DNA from: Paenibacillus glycanilyticus NBRC 16618
GTDB taxonomy: Bacteria > Bacillota > Bacilli > Paenibacillales > Paenibacillaceae
Direction: 5' to 3'
DNA length: 37,598 nucleotides
Assembly (NCBI RefSeq): GCF_004000805.1
Contig: NZ_BILY01000053.1
Span: 1-37,598, forward strand
A program made the translations under genes and the position numbers. This document shows, one piece after another, positions 25,150 to 32,778 of this stretch. The first letter of the stretch is position 1. Every line of letters begins with the position of its first letter. The notes beneath the pieces were generated by a model. It worked only from the letters and a program-made list of their open reading frames with translations. It had not been told where the DNA came from and did not search any database.

Positions 25150-25194
25150 AAGCTATCGTCCCCTTCCTCACCTTTATCCCTTATGTCCAGCGTG

Positions 25195-25839
25195 TCAGAC
25201 CTTAGCCGCAATCGTATCCTGCAGGCGGTCACACAAGCTTTGAATCGCTTCGTTCTTCATCCGGTAGCTGACGCGGTTCGCGATCAGACGGCTTGTAATC
25301 GGAAAAATTGGCTCCATCTCGACCAGTCCGTTCTCGCGCAGCGTCTGACCCGTTTCCACCATGTCGACAATACGGTCAGCCAGACCGATAAGCGGTGCCA
25401 GCTCGATCGAGCCGTTCAGCTTAATGACCTCCACTTGTTGACCCAGCTCGCGGAAATATTGCGACGCTACGTTTGGATACTTCGTTGCAACCCGCGGGTT
25501 AATAACCGGCTTCCAATCCGCTAATCCGATAACGGACATGCGGCATTTCGCGATTCCCAGATCCAGGAGCTCGTAGACATCCTTATTTTCTTCCATAAGT
25601 ACGTCCTTGCCTACAATCCCGATATCGGCCACGCCGTACTCCACGTAAGTCGGTACGTCAACCGGCTTTGCCATAATAAACTCCATGCCCACTTCGGGAA
25701 GCTCGATAATCAGCTTGCGCGTATCGTCGAAGTCGCTTGGGATCGGCAGACCCGCTTCGCGGAAAAGCTTCGAAGCCTGCTTATAGATGCGGCCCTTCGG
25801 CATCGCAACCTTTAAAATATCTTTTCTCGCCTCGCTCAT
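25195..25839 (-). CDS. hisG: ATP phosphoribosyltransferase, short form catalytic subunit
   Basis: HisG joins ATP and PRPP in the first, feedback-inhibited step of histidine synthesis. At 214 aa it is the short form, which lacks the C-terminal regulatory domain and needs HisZ. Motifs are VAMPKGRIYK at the start, VDVPTYVEYGVADIGIVGKD, and NGSIELAPLIGLADRIVDMVETG for PRPP binding. Its ATG overlaps the hisZ stop by four bases, so subunits are made in coupled fashion. Confidence 0.97.
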   Translation of the reverse strand: MSEARKDILKVAMPKGRIYKQASKLFREAGLPIPSDFDDTRKLIIELPEVGMEFIMAKPVDVPTYVEYGVADIGIVGKDVLMEENKDVYELLDLGIAKCRMSVIGLADWKPVINPRVATKYPNVASQYFRELGQQVEVIKLNGSIELAPLIGLADRIVDMVETGQTLRENGLVEMEPIFPITSRLIANRVSYRMKNEAIQSLCDRLQDTIAAKV

Positions 25840-27059
25840 CGCTTGCTGCCTCCTGTCGCCTTTTCCACGCCGCCGATGAACGGCAGTCCCTTCGTATAGG
25901 CTACGCCTTTATAAGTAAACGAGCCTTCGCCAAGCTCTTTCCAATCCTCTTCCGTCATACGCTCCGTAATAACGGCTGTACCTTGCTCGCGAAGCTGCTG
26001 TGCCGATGCCAGAGCAGCCGCACGGCCTTCGCCGTCATAACCGATCAGGACGCGCGTAGTGCCCGCTGTGTCCTCTTCCGCGCCTACCAGCTCCAGAATA
26101 CGCGTAGTCTTCAGCGCGAAGCCCGTAGCCGGTGCCGGACGTCCGAATTGGCTGAGCAGATTGTCGTAGCGTCCGCCGCTTGCTACCGGGAAGCCAAGAT
26201 CCGCCGCATAACCCTCAAACGTCATGCCGGTATAATAGGAGAAATCGCCAATCATCGTCAGGTCGATCAGTACATGCTCGCATACGCCGTATGCCTTGAG
26301 CACATCCCAAATCTCGCAGAGATGGCGGATCGACTCCTGGGCAGTCGCATCAGCGCTTAGCTGCAGCGCTTGCTCGCAGATCTCCTGGCCGCCGCGCAGA
26401 CGAAGAATTCCTTCCAGCTCGCGTTGAACCGGCTCTTCCAGCTTAAGACCGCGAAGGCTTTCTCTGTAACCGACATAATCGCGGTTCAAGAGACAAGATT
26501 TCAGCTGCTCTTGCGCTTCCACTCGTCCCGCCAGCGTCTCCTCGAACAAGCCGTTCAGGAAGCCGACATGGCCAATCGCGATTTTGAACCGGTCAACGCC
26601 TGCCGCCTTAAGCGAAGCGATAGCCAGTGCCACCACTTCCGCATCGGCTTCCGCGGACGCATCGCCAACGAGCTCTACCCCCGTCTGGAAGAACTCCGCC
26701 TCGCGCCCCGACTCCTCTTCGATCGAGCGGAATACGTTGCCGTGATAGGACAAACGAAGGGGGAACTGCGATTCCTTCAACAGCGAGGATACAACGCGCG
26801 CAATCGGAGCTGTCATATCCGAACGCAGCACGAGTGTCGTACCCCGGTTATTGAGCAGCTTGAACAGCTTCTGGTCCGATGTCGAGCTCGCGACGCCTAC
26901 TGTGTCGTAGTATTCCATTGTTGGTGTAATAATTTGTTCGTAGCCCCAGCCTTTCATGCAGGCCAGCACATCGCGTTCAATATGGCGGAGCTTCGCTACC
27001 GCGCCGGGGAGATAATCTTTTACGCCAATTGGCTTCTCAAAAACTTTAGGTTTGGACAT
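25836..27059 (-). CDS. hisZ: ATP phosphoribosyltransferase regulatory subunit
   Basis: HisZ resembles the catalytic core of histidyl-tRNA synthetase but does not charge tRNA. It binds short HisG and confers histidine feedback. The 407-aa product has the class II-like motifs LVLRSDMTAPIARVV, YHGNVFR and FFQTGVELVG, then TGMTFEGYA and SGGRYDNL. It lacks the anticodon-binding quality of true HisS. ATG follows AAGGTGAG. It is the first gene of the eight-gene his operon, behind a good promoter. Confidence 0.96.
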   Translation of the reverse strand: MSKPKVFEKPIGVKDYLPGAVAKLRHIERDVLACMKGWGYEQIITPTMEYYDTVGVASSTSDQKLFKLLNNRGTTLVLRSDMTAPIARVVSSLLKESQFPLRLSYHGNVFRSIEEESGREAEFFQTGVELVGDASAEADAEVVALAIASLKAAGVDRFKIAIGHVGFLNGLFEETLAGRVEAQEQLKSCLLNRDYVGYRESLRGLKLEEPVQRELEGILRLRGGQEICEQALQLSADATAQESIRHLCEIWDVLKAYGVCEHVLIDLTMIGDFSYYTGMTFEGYAADLGFPVASGGRYDNLLSQFGRPAPATGFALKTTRILELVGAEEDTAGTTRVLIGYDGEGRAAALASAQQLREQGTAVITERMTEEDWKELGEGSFTYKGVAYTKGLPFIGGVEKATGGSKR

Positions 27060-27078
27060 CTCTACTCACCTTCAAATA

Positions 27079-27118
27079 CTTTAGTATATTAAAGCGCTAC
27101 CATGTTACCATGCTACCA
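27079..27118 (-). promoter_or_regulatory. Candidate operator and tandem repeats in the hisZ leader
   Basis: A near-perfect 16-bp palindrome CTTTAGTATATTAAAG (27079-27094) lies about 20 bases before the hisZ start. Next to it three 8-bp units of the form GGTARCAT run in tandem on the minus strand (27096-27118). Both are downstream of the predicted transcription start, where a histidine-responsive repressor could act. The binding protein is not known to me. Confidence 0.4.
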
Positions 27119-27137
27119 AAATAAAATGTTAATCGTA

Positions 27138-27166
27138 ATATTAGCATGAACATTGCCTTCCGTCAA
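27138..27166 (-). promoter_or_regulatory. Sigma-A promoter of the his operon
   Basis: On the minus strand -35 TTGACG (27161-27166) and -10 TAATAT (27138-27143) are separated by 17 bp. The leader is about 70 bases. Confidence 0.78.
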
Positions 27167-27305
27167 GGTGAAACGGCTCCGCCACCCTAAGGCGGAAGAG
27201 CGCGTTTCAATGCGGAGAATTCTAAGCCGTGTTTTTATGAAAACTTATAAACACTTAGAATTCAAGGTGAACCGGATACGTCCTCCAAACGAAATATCCA
27301 GCAAG

Positions 27306-27352
27306 AAAGCCCCGCTATCCGCTCTCTCAAGAGATGCGAATAGTGAGGCTTT
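27306..27352 (-). terminator. Terminator-like hairpin after the hprK operon
   Basis: A long imperfect stem (AAAGCC / GGCTTT at the base, CTAT / ATAG in the middle, TCTC / GAGA at the tip) lies just beyond the acetyltransferase stop. It is followed by TTTCTT on the minus strand and TTTTCCCC on the plus strand. Confidence 0.65.
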
Positions 27353-27375
27353 TCCCCTGTAGCCGCTGCCGGCCG

Positions 27376-27906
27376 CTATGATCTCAGCAAGACCCGCTTA
27401 TCTTCATCCTTGCGCTCTCCGGCGTCCGTCCGACTGATCTCCCGTATCGGATTGCCGCCTACAAACGTATTCGCGGGCACATCCTTATGAACGACCGAAC
27501 CGGCCGCAACAACGGCATTATCCCCAATCGTCACACCGGGCAAGATGGTGGAGTTGGCGCCAATCATCACATTCGAGCCAATCTTCACGGCGCCGAGCCG
27601 GTATTCCTTGATTAAATATTCGTGGGTCAAAATCGTTGTATTGTAGCCGATTATGGTATTATCCCCAACTTCGATCCGTTCCGGAAAGAAAACATCCACC
27701 ATCACCATCAGGGCAAAAGCCGTCTGCTTCCCAACCTTCATGCCGAGGATATTGCGGTAGATCCAATTCTTCACCGTCAGCTCCGGGCAGTACCGAGCCG
27801 CCTGGATAGCGATAAAATTACGAACCGCCTTAAACCGGCTAACCGTCCGGTACATCTGCCATAGGGCATTAGGCCCCTCAACCGGATAACGCTCCACGTT
27901 CCGCAC
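27376..27906 (-). CDS. Hexapeptide-repeat acetyltransferase (YvoF-like)
   Basis: The 176-aa product is a left-handed beta-helix acyltransferase of the LacA/NodL/MaaT type. Hexapeptide repeats lie between about 75 and 160 (IGYNTTILTHEYL, VKIGSNVMIGANSTILPGVTIGDNAVVAAGSVV), followed by the typical VPANTFVGGNP. The substrate is unknown. The B. subtilis counterpart in the same place is yvoF. GTG at 27906 is chosen, four bases after the ppaX stop and preceded by GGAG at 10 bases, because MRNVERYPVEGPNALW fits the YvoF N-terminus. An upstream in-frame ATG at 27954 lies inside ppaX. It is the last gene of hprK-lgt-ppaX-yvoF. Confidence 0.88.
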   Translation of the reverse strand: MRNVERYPVEGPNALWQMYRTVSRFKAVRNFIAIQAARYCPELTVKNWIYRNILGMKVGKQTAFALMVMVDVFFPERIEVGDNTIIGYNTTILTHEYLIKEYRLGAVKIGSNVMIGANSTILPGVTIGDNAVVAAGSVVHKDVPANTFVGGNPIREISRTDAGERKDEDKRVLLRS

Positions 27907-27910
27907 AAGG

Positions 27911-28564
27911 CTATCGCTCCATTCCCGCGAATGCGTACAACTCGCGCATATCATCGATGATATACTGCGCTCCGTTCTCCTTCAGCAGCTCCCCGCCCTT
28001 AAGGGACCAGGCTACTCCAACGGGAATTACGCCCGCTTCCTTGGCGGAGATCATGTCGACGGCGCTGTCGCCGATCATAATCGTTGTGGCCGGGTCCGCG
28101 TCCAGCATCTCCAGTGCCATAAGAACGGGCTCCGGATGCGGCTTCGGATTAACGACATCATCCACCGTAACAAACGCGTCTACATAATCGTACAGCCCGC
28201 AAAACTTCATTCCCCGCTCCGTCGACATCCGGATCTTGGTTGTAACAACGCCAATCTGAATGCCCTGCTCATGCAAGTCCTTCATGACTTCGTTCGTATA
28301 AGGGAATGGCCGCAGCAGCTCGTCATGAAGCTTTGTATTTACGGTACGGTAAGCCTTTATTAGATGCCCGACATCCGTAAGGCCCGTAAAATTTTGAAAT
28401 TGCGCCTCAAGCGTAAGACCCATGCTCGGAATAATATGCTCTCTTCCGAAGTCTTCGGGTACCAAGCCTTTCAGCGACTCCATAAAGGAACGGATAATCA
28501 GCTCATTCGTATCCATAATCGTGCCATCCAGATCGAATAGCATCGTTTTGATATTGCTCGTCAT
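27911..28564 (-). CDS. ppaX: Pyrophosphatase PpaX (HAD superfamily)
   Basis: PpaX hydrolyses the pyrophosphate released when HprK uses phosphate to dephosphorylate HPr-Ser-P, pulling that reaction forward. The 217-aa HAD protein has motif I FDLDGTIMDTN (nucleophile Asp near 10), motif II VVTTK near 109, and a motif III Lys within NPKPHPEP. Motif IV is MIGDSAVDMISAKEAG. Length agrees with B. subtilis PpaX (216 aa). The ATG at 28564 follows AGGAGTG. The frame continues upstream into lgt, but without homology. Its location behind hprK and lgt supports the PpaX assignment over other phosphoglycolate-phosphatase-like HAD enzymes. Confidence 0.94.
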   Translation of the reverse strand: MTSNIKTMLFDLDGTIMDTNELIIRSFMESLKGLVPEDFGREHIIPSMGLTLEAQFQNFTGLTDVGHLIKAYRTVNTKLHDELLRPFPYTNEVMKDLHEQGIQIGVVTTKIRMSTERGMKFCGLYDYVDAFVTVDDVVNPKPHPEPVLMALEMLDADPATTIMIGDSAVDMISAKEAGVIPVGVAWSLKGGELLKENGAQYIIDDMRELYAFAGMER

Positions 28565-28593
28565 GCTTGCTTCACTCCTACTGCTGTTAAGAC

Positions 28594-29556
28594 TTACAGG
28601 TTGTCCGTTTTTGCGTCGGATACAGGCGCCGATGTTTCCTTCGTGGATACGATCGGATCGTTGTAACGCACAGTTGCCCAACCGTTTACGCGGCGGACAA
28701 CGATAAAGATAACTGCCGCAATAACGAGCAGTACCGCAAGCAATTGCGAGATCCGCACATCGCCATAAGCCGGATCGAGGAAGCCTTGTTCGAAACCGAA
28801 CCAAGTCATTGGCGTCCACAGAGCATCCATGAGGGAACCTAATGCTCCCGGACCTTGGAAGGCCAAGCTGTCCGTACGGATGCCTTCAATGAAGAACCGT
28901 CCAATCGAATACCAGATGAAGTAGATCGCTACAAGCTCACCGGCACGAAGGAATTTCTGACGGCGGATGACAAGCAGAACTATAATGCCTACCAAGCTCC
29001 ACAGCGATTCGTACAAAAAGGCCGGGTGGTGATAGACGCCTTCACTGGCGACATACATTTGCTTCACGATAAAATCAGGCAAATGCAGCGTATTCCGCAG
29101 GAAGCTCTCGTCTACGGGACCGCCATAGGCCTCCTGGTTCATGAAGTTGCCCCAACGGCCAATCATTTGGCCGGCCAGCAGTCCGGGCGCGCAAATATCT
29201 ACCATTCTCCAGAACGGATAGCCTTTGTAACGGAAATAGAAAAATCCGCATAGAAACGCCCCGATCAAGGCGCCGTAGATGGCTATGCCGCCGTTCCAGA
29301 TTTTAAATACGTCCACGAAATTGTTCTTGTACTCGTCCCAAGTGAACGCCACATAATAAATTCTCGCGCAGATGACGGCCGAAGGCACGCCAAGCAGCAG
29401 CAGGTCCATGAAAAATTCCGGCTTGATGCCGAATCTTTTCCCTTCCTGTACGGCAAGAAGCAAGCCAACCAGAGCCGCCGTACCGAGAATGATCCCGTAC
29501 CAACGCACATGAATGTCCCCGATGGAAAATGCCGTTGGATCAATTAACAGATTCAT
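28594..29556 (-). CDS. lgt: Prolipoprotein diacylglyceryl transferase
   Basis: Lgt transfers diacylglycerol from phosphatidylglycerol to the lipobox cysteine of prelipoproteins in the cytoplasmic membrane. The 320-aa product has about seven hydrophobic segments and the signature GRWGNFMNQEAYGG (about 143-156). HHPAFLYESLW and the Arg-containing GRFFIEGIRTDS follow. The ATG follows GAAGGAG at about 10 bases. It lies between hprK and ppaX, as in B. subtilis. The hydrophilic C-terminal tail of about 30 residues (VSTKETSAPVSDAKTDNL) is not part of the catalytic fold. Confidence 0.97.
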   Translation of the reverse strand: MNLLIDPTAFSIGDIHVRWYGIILGTAALVGLLLAVQEGKRFGIKPEFFMDLLLLGVPSAVICARIYYVAFTWDEYKNNFVDVFKIWNGGIAIYGALIGAFLCGFFYFRYKGYPFWRMVDICAPGLLAGQMIGRWGNFMNQEAYGGPVDESFLRNTLHLPDFIVKQMYVASEGVYHHPAFLYESLWSLVGIIVLLVIRRQKFLRAGELVAIYFIWYSIGRFFIEGIRTDSLAFQGPGALGSLMDALWTPMTWFGFEQGFLDPAYGDVRISQLLAVLLVIAAVIFIVVRRVNGWATVRYNDPIVSTKETSAPVSDAKTDNL

Positions 29557-29610
29557 TGTTCCGTGCTCCTTCTATAAAAGGTCTATTCTGCTTTGTCTTC
29601 CCTATAACGA

Positions 29611-30549
29611 TCAATCGAAGTCATCCGTATCTTCGGCAATCGTCTCGGTCAGCTTATTCGTAAATTGCAGAGCGGCGTTATAGCCCATTCGCTTCAGACG
29701 GAAGTTCATGGCCGCAACCTCGATAATGACAGCCAGATTTCGGCCAGGGCGAACCGGTACCGTTACAAGCGGTACATCCGTATCAATGATTCTCGTCTTC
29801 TCTTCATCCAGGCCAAGACGGTCATACTGTTTGTCCTGCTGCCAGTTCTCGAGCTTGATAACAAGCGTAATCCGCTTACTTGTCCGTACCGCTCCGGCAC
29901 CGAACAGCGTCATCACGTTGATGATACCTAAGCCCCGAATCTCGAGCAGATGGCGAATCAGCTCCGGCGCGCTGCCGAACAGCTGCCCATCGGAGGTCTG
30001 GCGGATCTCTACCGCATCATCGGCTACAAGGCGATGGCCACGTTTAACCAGCTCAAGCGCTGTTTCGCTTTTACCGATGCCGCTGCCGCCCGTAATAAGC
30101 ATTCCGACACCGTATACGTCTACCAGAACCCCATGGATGGTTGCGGTTGGGGCAAGCTTTTTCTCCAGAAAGTCCGTAATCCGGCTCTGCAGGATCGTTG
30201 TCGCCACATTACTGCGAAGCACTGCGATTTGCGTCATGTTGGAGTACTCGACCAGCTCATCCGGCGCCTCGAATCCCCGGGTTAAAATAATACATGGCGT
30301 ATTCTCGTGACACAGCTGTTCAAAGCGGCTTCTGCGCTCTTCGCTTGTCAGCGTGCTGAGGAACGTAAGCTCCGTCTTGCCGAGCAGCTGCACCCGCTCA
30401 TGCGGATGATAATCGAAATACCCTGCCATCTCCAGACCCGGGCGATACAGATCATCAACCAGAATAGAACGCTTCAAGCCGTCTTCGCCGGATACGATCT
30501 CCATCGAGAAATGTTGTACTAGCTCCGATACTTTTACTTTCTTAGCCAT
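29611..30549 (-). CDS. hprK: HPr kinase/phosphorylase
   Basis: HprK phosphorylates HPr and Crh on Ser46 when fructose 1,6-bisphosphate and ATP are high and reverses this with phosphate, so it is the sensor of carbon catabolite repression. The 312-aa product has the N-terminal MurF-like domain, then H139 before the Walker A GGSGIGKS (154-161). VADDAVEI (D177, D178) and the family signature region with EVRG-like LLEIRGLGIINV and VPVRPGRNLAVIIE follow. The ATG is preceded by GAGGAGG. It heads hprK-lgt-ppaX-yvoF. Its likely substrate, the Crh/HPr-like protein, is encoded at 11584-11853. Confidence 0.98.
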   Translation of the reverse strand: MAKKVKVSELVQHFSMEIVSGEDGLKRSILVDDLYRPGLEMAGYFDYHPHERVQLLGKTELTFLSTLTSEERRSRFEQLCHENTPCIILTRGFEAPDELVEYSNMTQIAVLRSNVATTILQSRITDFLEKKLAPTATIHGVLVDVYGVGMLITGGSGIGKSETALELVKRGHRLVADDAVEIRQTSDGQLFGSAPELIRHLLEIRGLGIINVMTLFGAGAVRTSKRITLVIKLENWQQDKQYDRLGLDEEKTRIIDTDVPLVTVPVRPGRNLAVIIEVAAMNFRLKRMGYNAALQFTNKLTETIAEDTDDFD

Positions 30550-30581
30550 CGAACGGCCTCCTCACTTGCGTTCCCAATTAA

Positions 30582-30610
30582 GTTATATGAAGGGTGTAAT
30601 CCATTACCAA
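30582..30610 (-). promoter_or_regulatory. Promoter of hprK-lgt-ppaX-yvoF
   Basis: On the minus strand -35 TTGGTA (30605-30610) and -10 TATAAC (30582-30587) are separated by 17 bp. Confidence 0.65.
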
Positions 30611-30627
30611 TAGCTTCATCGTAAAGG

Positions 30628-30673
30628 AAAAAAGCGCCGAACGCAACGTTTCTCCGTCGCTCAGCGCTTTTCG
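30628..30673 (-). terminator. Terminator after the anti-sigma gene
   Basis: A long stem with base AAAGCGC / GCGCTTT and inner GCGACG / CGTTGC, followed by TTTTTTCC on the minus strand, directly after the DUF4179 gene stop. Confidence 0.85.
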
Positions 30674-32068
30674 TCATTTTATAGCCACGTTCACGGGTTG
30701 TTCGACATATCCCGGGTATTGATACAGTTCAAAAGTTAACGGCTGTTTATACGGTTTGTCGGGAATGGTGTAGTAGGCTTCGTACGTTCCTCCGGAACCG
30801 TCTGCATTTCCTCTCGAGCTGCTTTGCACGCCATCCCCTTCCTTTAACCTAAATTCCGCACCCGTTGCGTCATGAAATGTCGCTTTGTAATCAAGCAGCC
30901 AATAACCATACCCTTGCTCCGGTTCACTTAGATGCTTTGCTTCAATTGATAATTTGATCCCTGAAGTGGTTGCCTTTACGCTCGTTAATTGGATTCGGTC
31001 ATCCGGCGTCTCCAATGTTTCTCCGGTTTCTGTATTAATGACAAACTTTTGATCCTTGGGAGATAACAGCAATCCATCAGCCACCAAGCTTAGATGCTTC
31101 GGTCTTTCAAAATAATTGCTCTGGAACGTGAGCGTTGTTGTTCCATCGTCCAGCATCCCGAAGCCGCCTTTTGTCTCCCAACGGCGCCCCTTCTCATCGA
31201 CGAGAGCTAATTGAACAAAATGATTGGCGCGCATCCGTGAATCCGGTACTTTCCGGATCGTTACAGATGCTTGTAATGGCGTAACAAGTGCTTTCTCAAT
31301 GATGAATTTTTGCCCGCCTATATCAATGGTCTTATTTAAAGCGATATCTTCCCTTAATTCCTCAAAACGGCTACGATCCACCGCAATATCTACCTCATGC
31401 CATTCACCGCCGAGCTTCAGGCTAAACTGGATTTCGCTCGGGACAGGAACGCCGTCACCCAACATAATATCCACCATGTCATGGATACTATTCGCAGTAT
31501 CCTGTTCCGTCTCCGTCTTTCCGATACTATAATAATTGCTTCCTATCATGGCTTCTAATGAATCCCCATTACCATCCGCAATTTTGTATTCCGTTCCAGA
31601 TGCATCTTTACTAATCTCCGGCCCCTCGGCTGTATAAAAAATGACTATCCGCTGCTGATCGGCCATAATCCCATCCACCTTCAGCGTATAACCATTCTTA
31701 CTGACCGACTTGTTGACCGGCTGGATAAACTCATGGTTTATAGCACTTGTCAGCGTGGAATCCCCTTGGATTAACTCAACAACCCCATTCAAACCCGGTA
31801 TCTCTCGCATCAGCTCCGCAAAAGCAGGGGATACCCGGATGCAAGCAGTAAGCAGAACTAGTATGCAGGCTGCCGCTGTCGCCATCTGCAAAGTCAGTCT
31901 GCTTCTTTTCCTTCTCTTGAGCTGCTGTCTTCCCTTCTGCACGCCTATTCTAACCGCTGCAGCAAAGGATTCGTCCGAAGCTTGGTTTAATATCCGTTGT
32001 ACCGCTGCCTTATCCTCTTGTAAAAGCTGATCCATTCCCTGTTCAAGCTCCGGCTTATTCCCACTCAA
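30674..32068 (-). CDS. DUF4179-domain membrane protein, probable ECF anti-sigma factor
   Basis: The 464-aa product has a cytoplasmic N-terminus of about 58 residues and one membrane segment (about 59-77, MATAAACILVLLTACI). A DUF4179 region starts with SPAFAELMREIPGLNGVVELI. The large beta-rich extracytoplasmic remainder includes a likely C-terminal immunoglobulin-like part. No HxxxCxxC zinc anti-sigma motif is visible. Overlap with the ECF sigma gene (14 bases) indicates that it holds that sigma factor at the membrane, which is inference from the many sigma/DUF4179 pairs in Bacillales. Translation starts at TTG (32066-32068), 7 bases after GGAGGGG, inside the sigma gene. Ligand or stress sensed is unknown. 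Confidence 0.88.
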   Translation of the reverse strand: MSGNKPELEQGMDQLLQEDKAAVQRILNQASDESFAAAVRIGVQKGRQQLKRRKRSRLTLQMATAAACILVLLTACIRVSPAFAELMREIPGLNGVVELIQGDSTLTSAINHEFIQPVNKSVSKNGYTLKVDGIMADQQRIVIFYTAEGPEISKDASGTEYKIADGNGDSLEAMIGSNYYSIGKTETEQDTANSIHDMVDIMLGDGVPVPSEIQFSLKLGGEWHEVDIAVDRSRFEELREDIALNKTIDIGGQKFIIEKALVTPLQASVTIRKVPDSRMRANHFVQLALVDEKGRRWETKGGFGMLDDGTTTLTFQSNYFERPKHLSLVADGLLLSPKDQKFVINTETGETLETPDDRIQLTSVKATTSGIKLSIEAKHLSEPEQGYGYWLLDYKATFHDATGAEFRLKEGDGVQSSSRGNADGSGGTYEAYYTIPDKPYKQPLTFELYQYPGYVEQPVNVAIK

Positions 32069-32597
32069 CCTTCATCCCCTCCTTTCCGTATGCGCTATTC
32101 GCCCTTAATCGCTTTAGGGCCTGATGAAGCCATGTCCGAATCGTTCCGTCCGGCTTCTCCAGCAATTCGGCAATTTCCGTAATCGTCATATCGCGGTAAT
32201 ACTTCAGTACAATAACCATCCGGTATTTGGAGGGCAGCGCTTGCAACTGAACCGCCATATCCAGACGGTCAATGCCATGTTCATCAGCCGTTTGAGCATC
32301 TCTTTCCAAAAGCTCGTTACGCAGCGGACGTTCACGGAGTCGTTTTTTACGTTCATCGAGACACACTCGGATAAGAATCTTCGTAACCCAAGTCGTAAAA
32401 ACCTTCGGGTCCCGTAGGGAACGCCTTTTACTCCATACCCGGAAGGTTGTTTCCTGGACGGCTTCAAGCGCATCGGTCTCATTACGCATATAAGAATAAG
32501 CAATGCCGTAGAGACGGCTCTGATCCATTTGAATACGCGCAATTAGCGCATCGTCGTCCCCTTTTATTGCTGCCGCCGCATATTCATCTCTGTCCAT
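32055..32597 (-). CDS. ECF-type RNA polymerase sigma factor
   Basis: The 180-aa product has sigma region 2 (about 25-90, YGIAYSYMRNETDALEAVQE and FTTWVTKILIRVCLDERKK) and region 4 (about 118-170, LPSKYRMVIVLKYYRDMTI then EIAELLEKPDGTIRTWLHQA). It lacks regions 1 and 3, as expected for ECF (group 4) factors. ATG follows GGGAGGG closely. It is cotranscribed with the DUF4179 gene, its presumed anti-sigma partner. A promoter-like sequence with ECF character lies just upstream (32638-32661), suggesting it drives its own synthesis. Target genes cannot be told from this window. Confidence 0.95.
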   Translation of the reverse strand: MDRDEYAAAAIKGDDDALIARIQMDQSRLYGIAYSYMRNETDALEAVQETTFRVWSKRRSLRDPKVFTTWVTKILIRVCLDERKKRLRERPLRNELLERDAQTADEHGIDRLDMAVQLQALPSKYRMVIVLKYYRDMTITEIAELLEKPDGTIRTWLHQALKRLRANSAYGKEGMKVEWE

Positions 32598-32637
32598 AGT
32601 CCCTCCCTTTCCAATCCTCCTGTTTCGTTATGTATTA

Positions 32638-32661
32638 GACGCCTGAATGGCAATTTCGGTT
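32638..32661 (-). promoter_or_regulatory. Candidate autoregulatory ECF promoter
   Basis: On the minus strand AACC (32658-32661, within an A-rich stretch) and CGTC (32638-32641) are separated by 16 bases, followed by TAATA. This resembles AAC / CGTC promoters of Bacillus ECF factors. The resulting leader is about 35 bases. Confidence 0.5.
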
Positions 32662-32686
32662 TTTTTATTTTTGAACCATGCAAAAA

Positions 32687-32729
32687 ACCTCTATTGGACT
32701 GTCCAATAATGAACAACCCCAATAGAGGT
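32687..32729 (-). terminator. Second of two tandem terminators after the MsmX gene
   Basis: An 11-bp stem ACCTCTATTGG / CCAATAGAGGT with a 21-base loop is followed on the minus strand by TTTTTTGC. Part of the loop can form an alternative hairpin TTGGACTGTCCAA. Confidence 0.75.
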
Positions 32730-32763
32730 AAAAAAGGCCGCCCCCCAAAGGGAGACGACCTTG
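32730..32763 (-). terminator. First terminator after the MsmX gene
   Basis: A 13-bp stem with some G-U pairs (AAGGTCGTCTCCC / GGGGGGCGGCCTT, loop TTT) is followed on the minus strand by TTTTTTA, close to the gene's stop. Confidence 0.88.
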
Positions 32764-32778
32764 TTGTAAGAGTAAGAA

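Larger units (their letters stand above)
27060..27375. other. 316-bp non-coding stretch upstream of hisZ
   Basis: No gene is visible. In the direction of hisZ transcription it contains a long terminator-like hairpin for the hprK operon (27306-27352), a long hairpin with arms GAATTCTAAG / CTTAGAATTC (27217-27263), and a GC-rich hairpin with outer stem GAAACG / CGTTTC (27169-27209). The his promoter and a leader with short repeats and a palindrome follow. Confidence 0.75.

Noticed and set aside
27060..27300. T-box riboswitch upstream of hisZ
   Set aside because: The string AGGGTGGC occurs, but it lies upstream of the predicted promoter inside a GC-rich hairpin. It is not followed by the ACCGCG of a T-box, and no specifier stem is visible.
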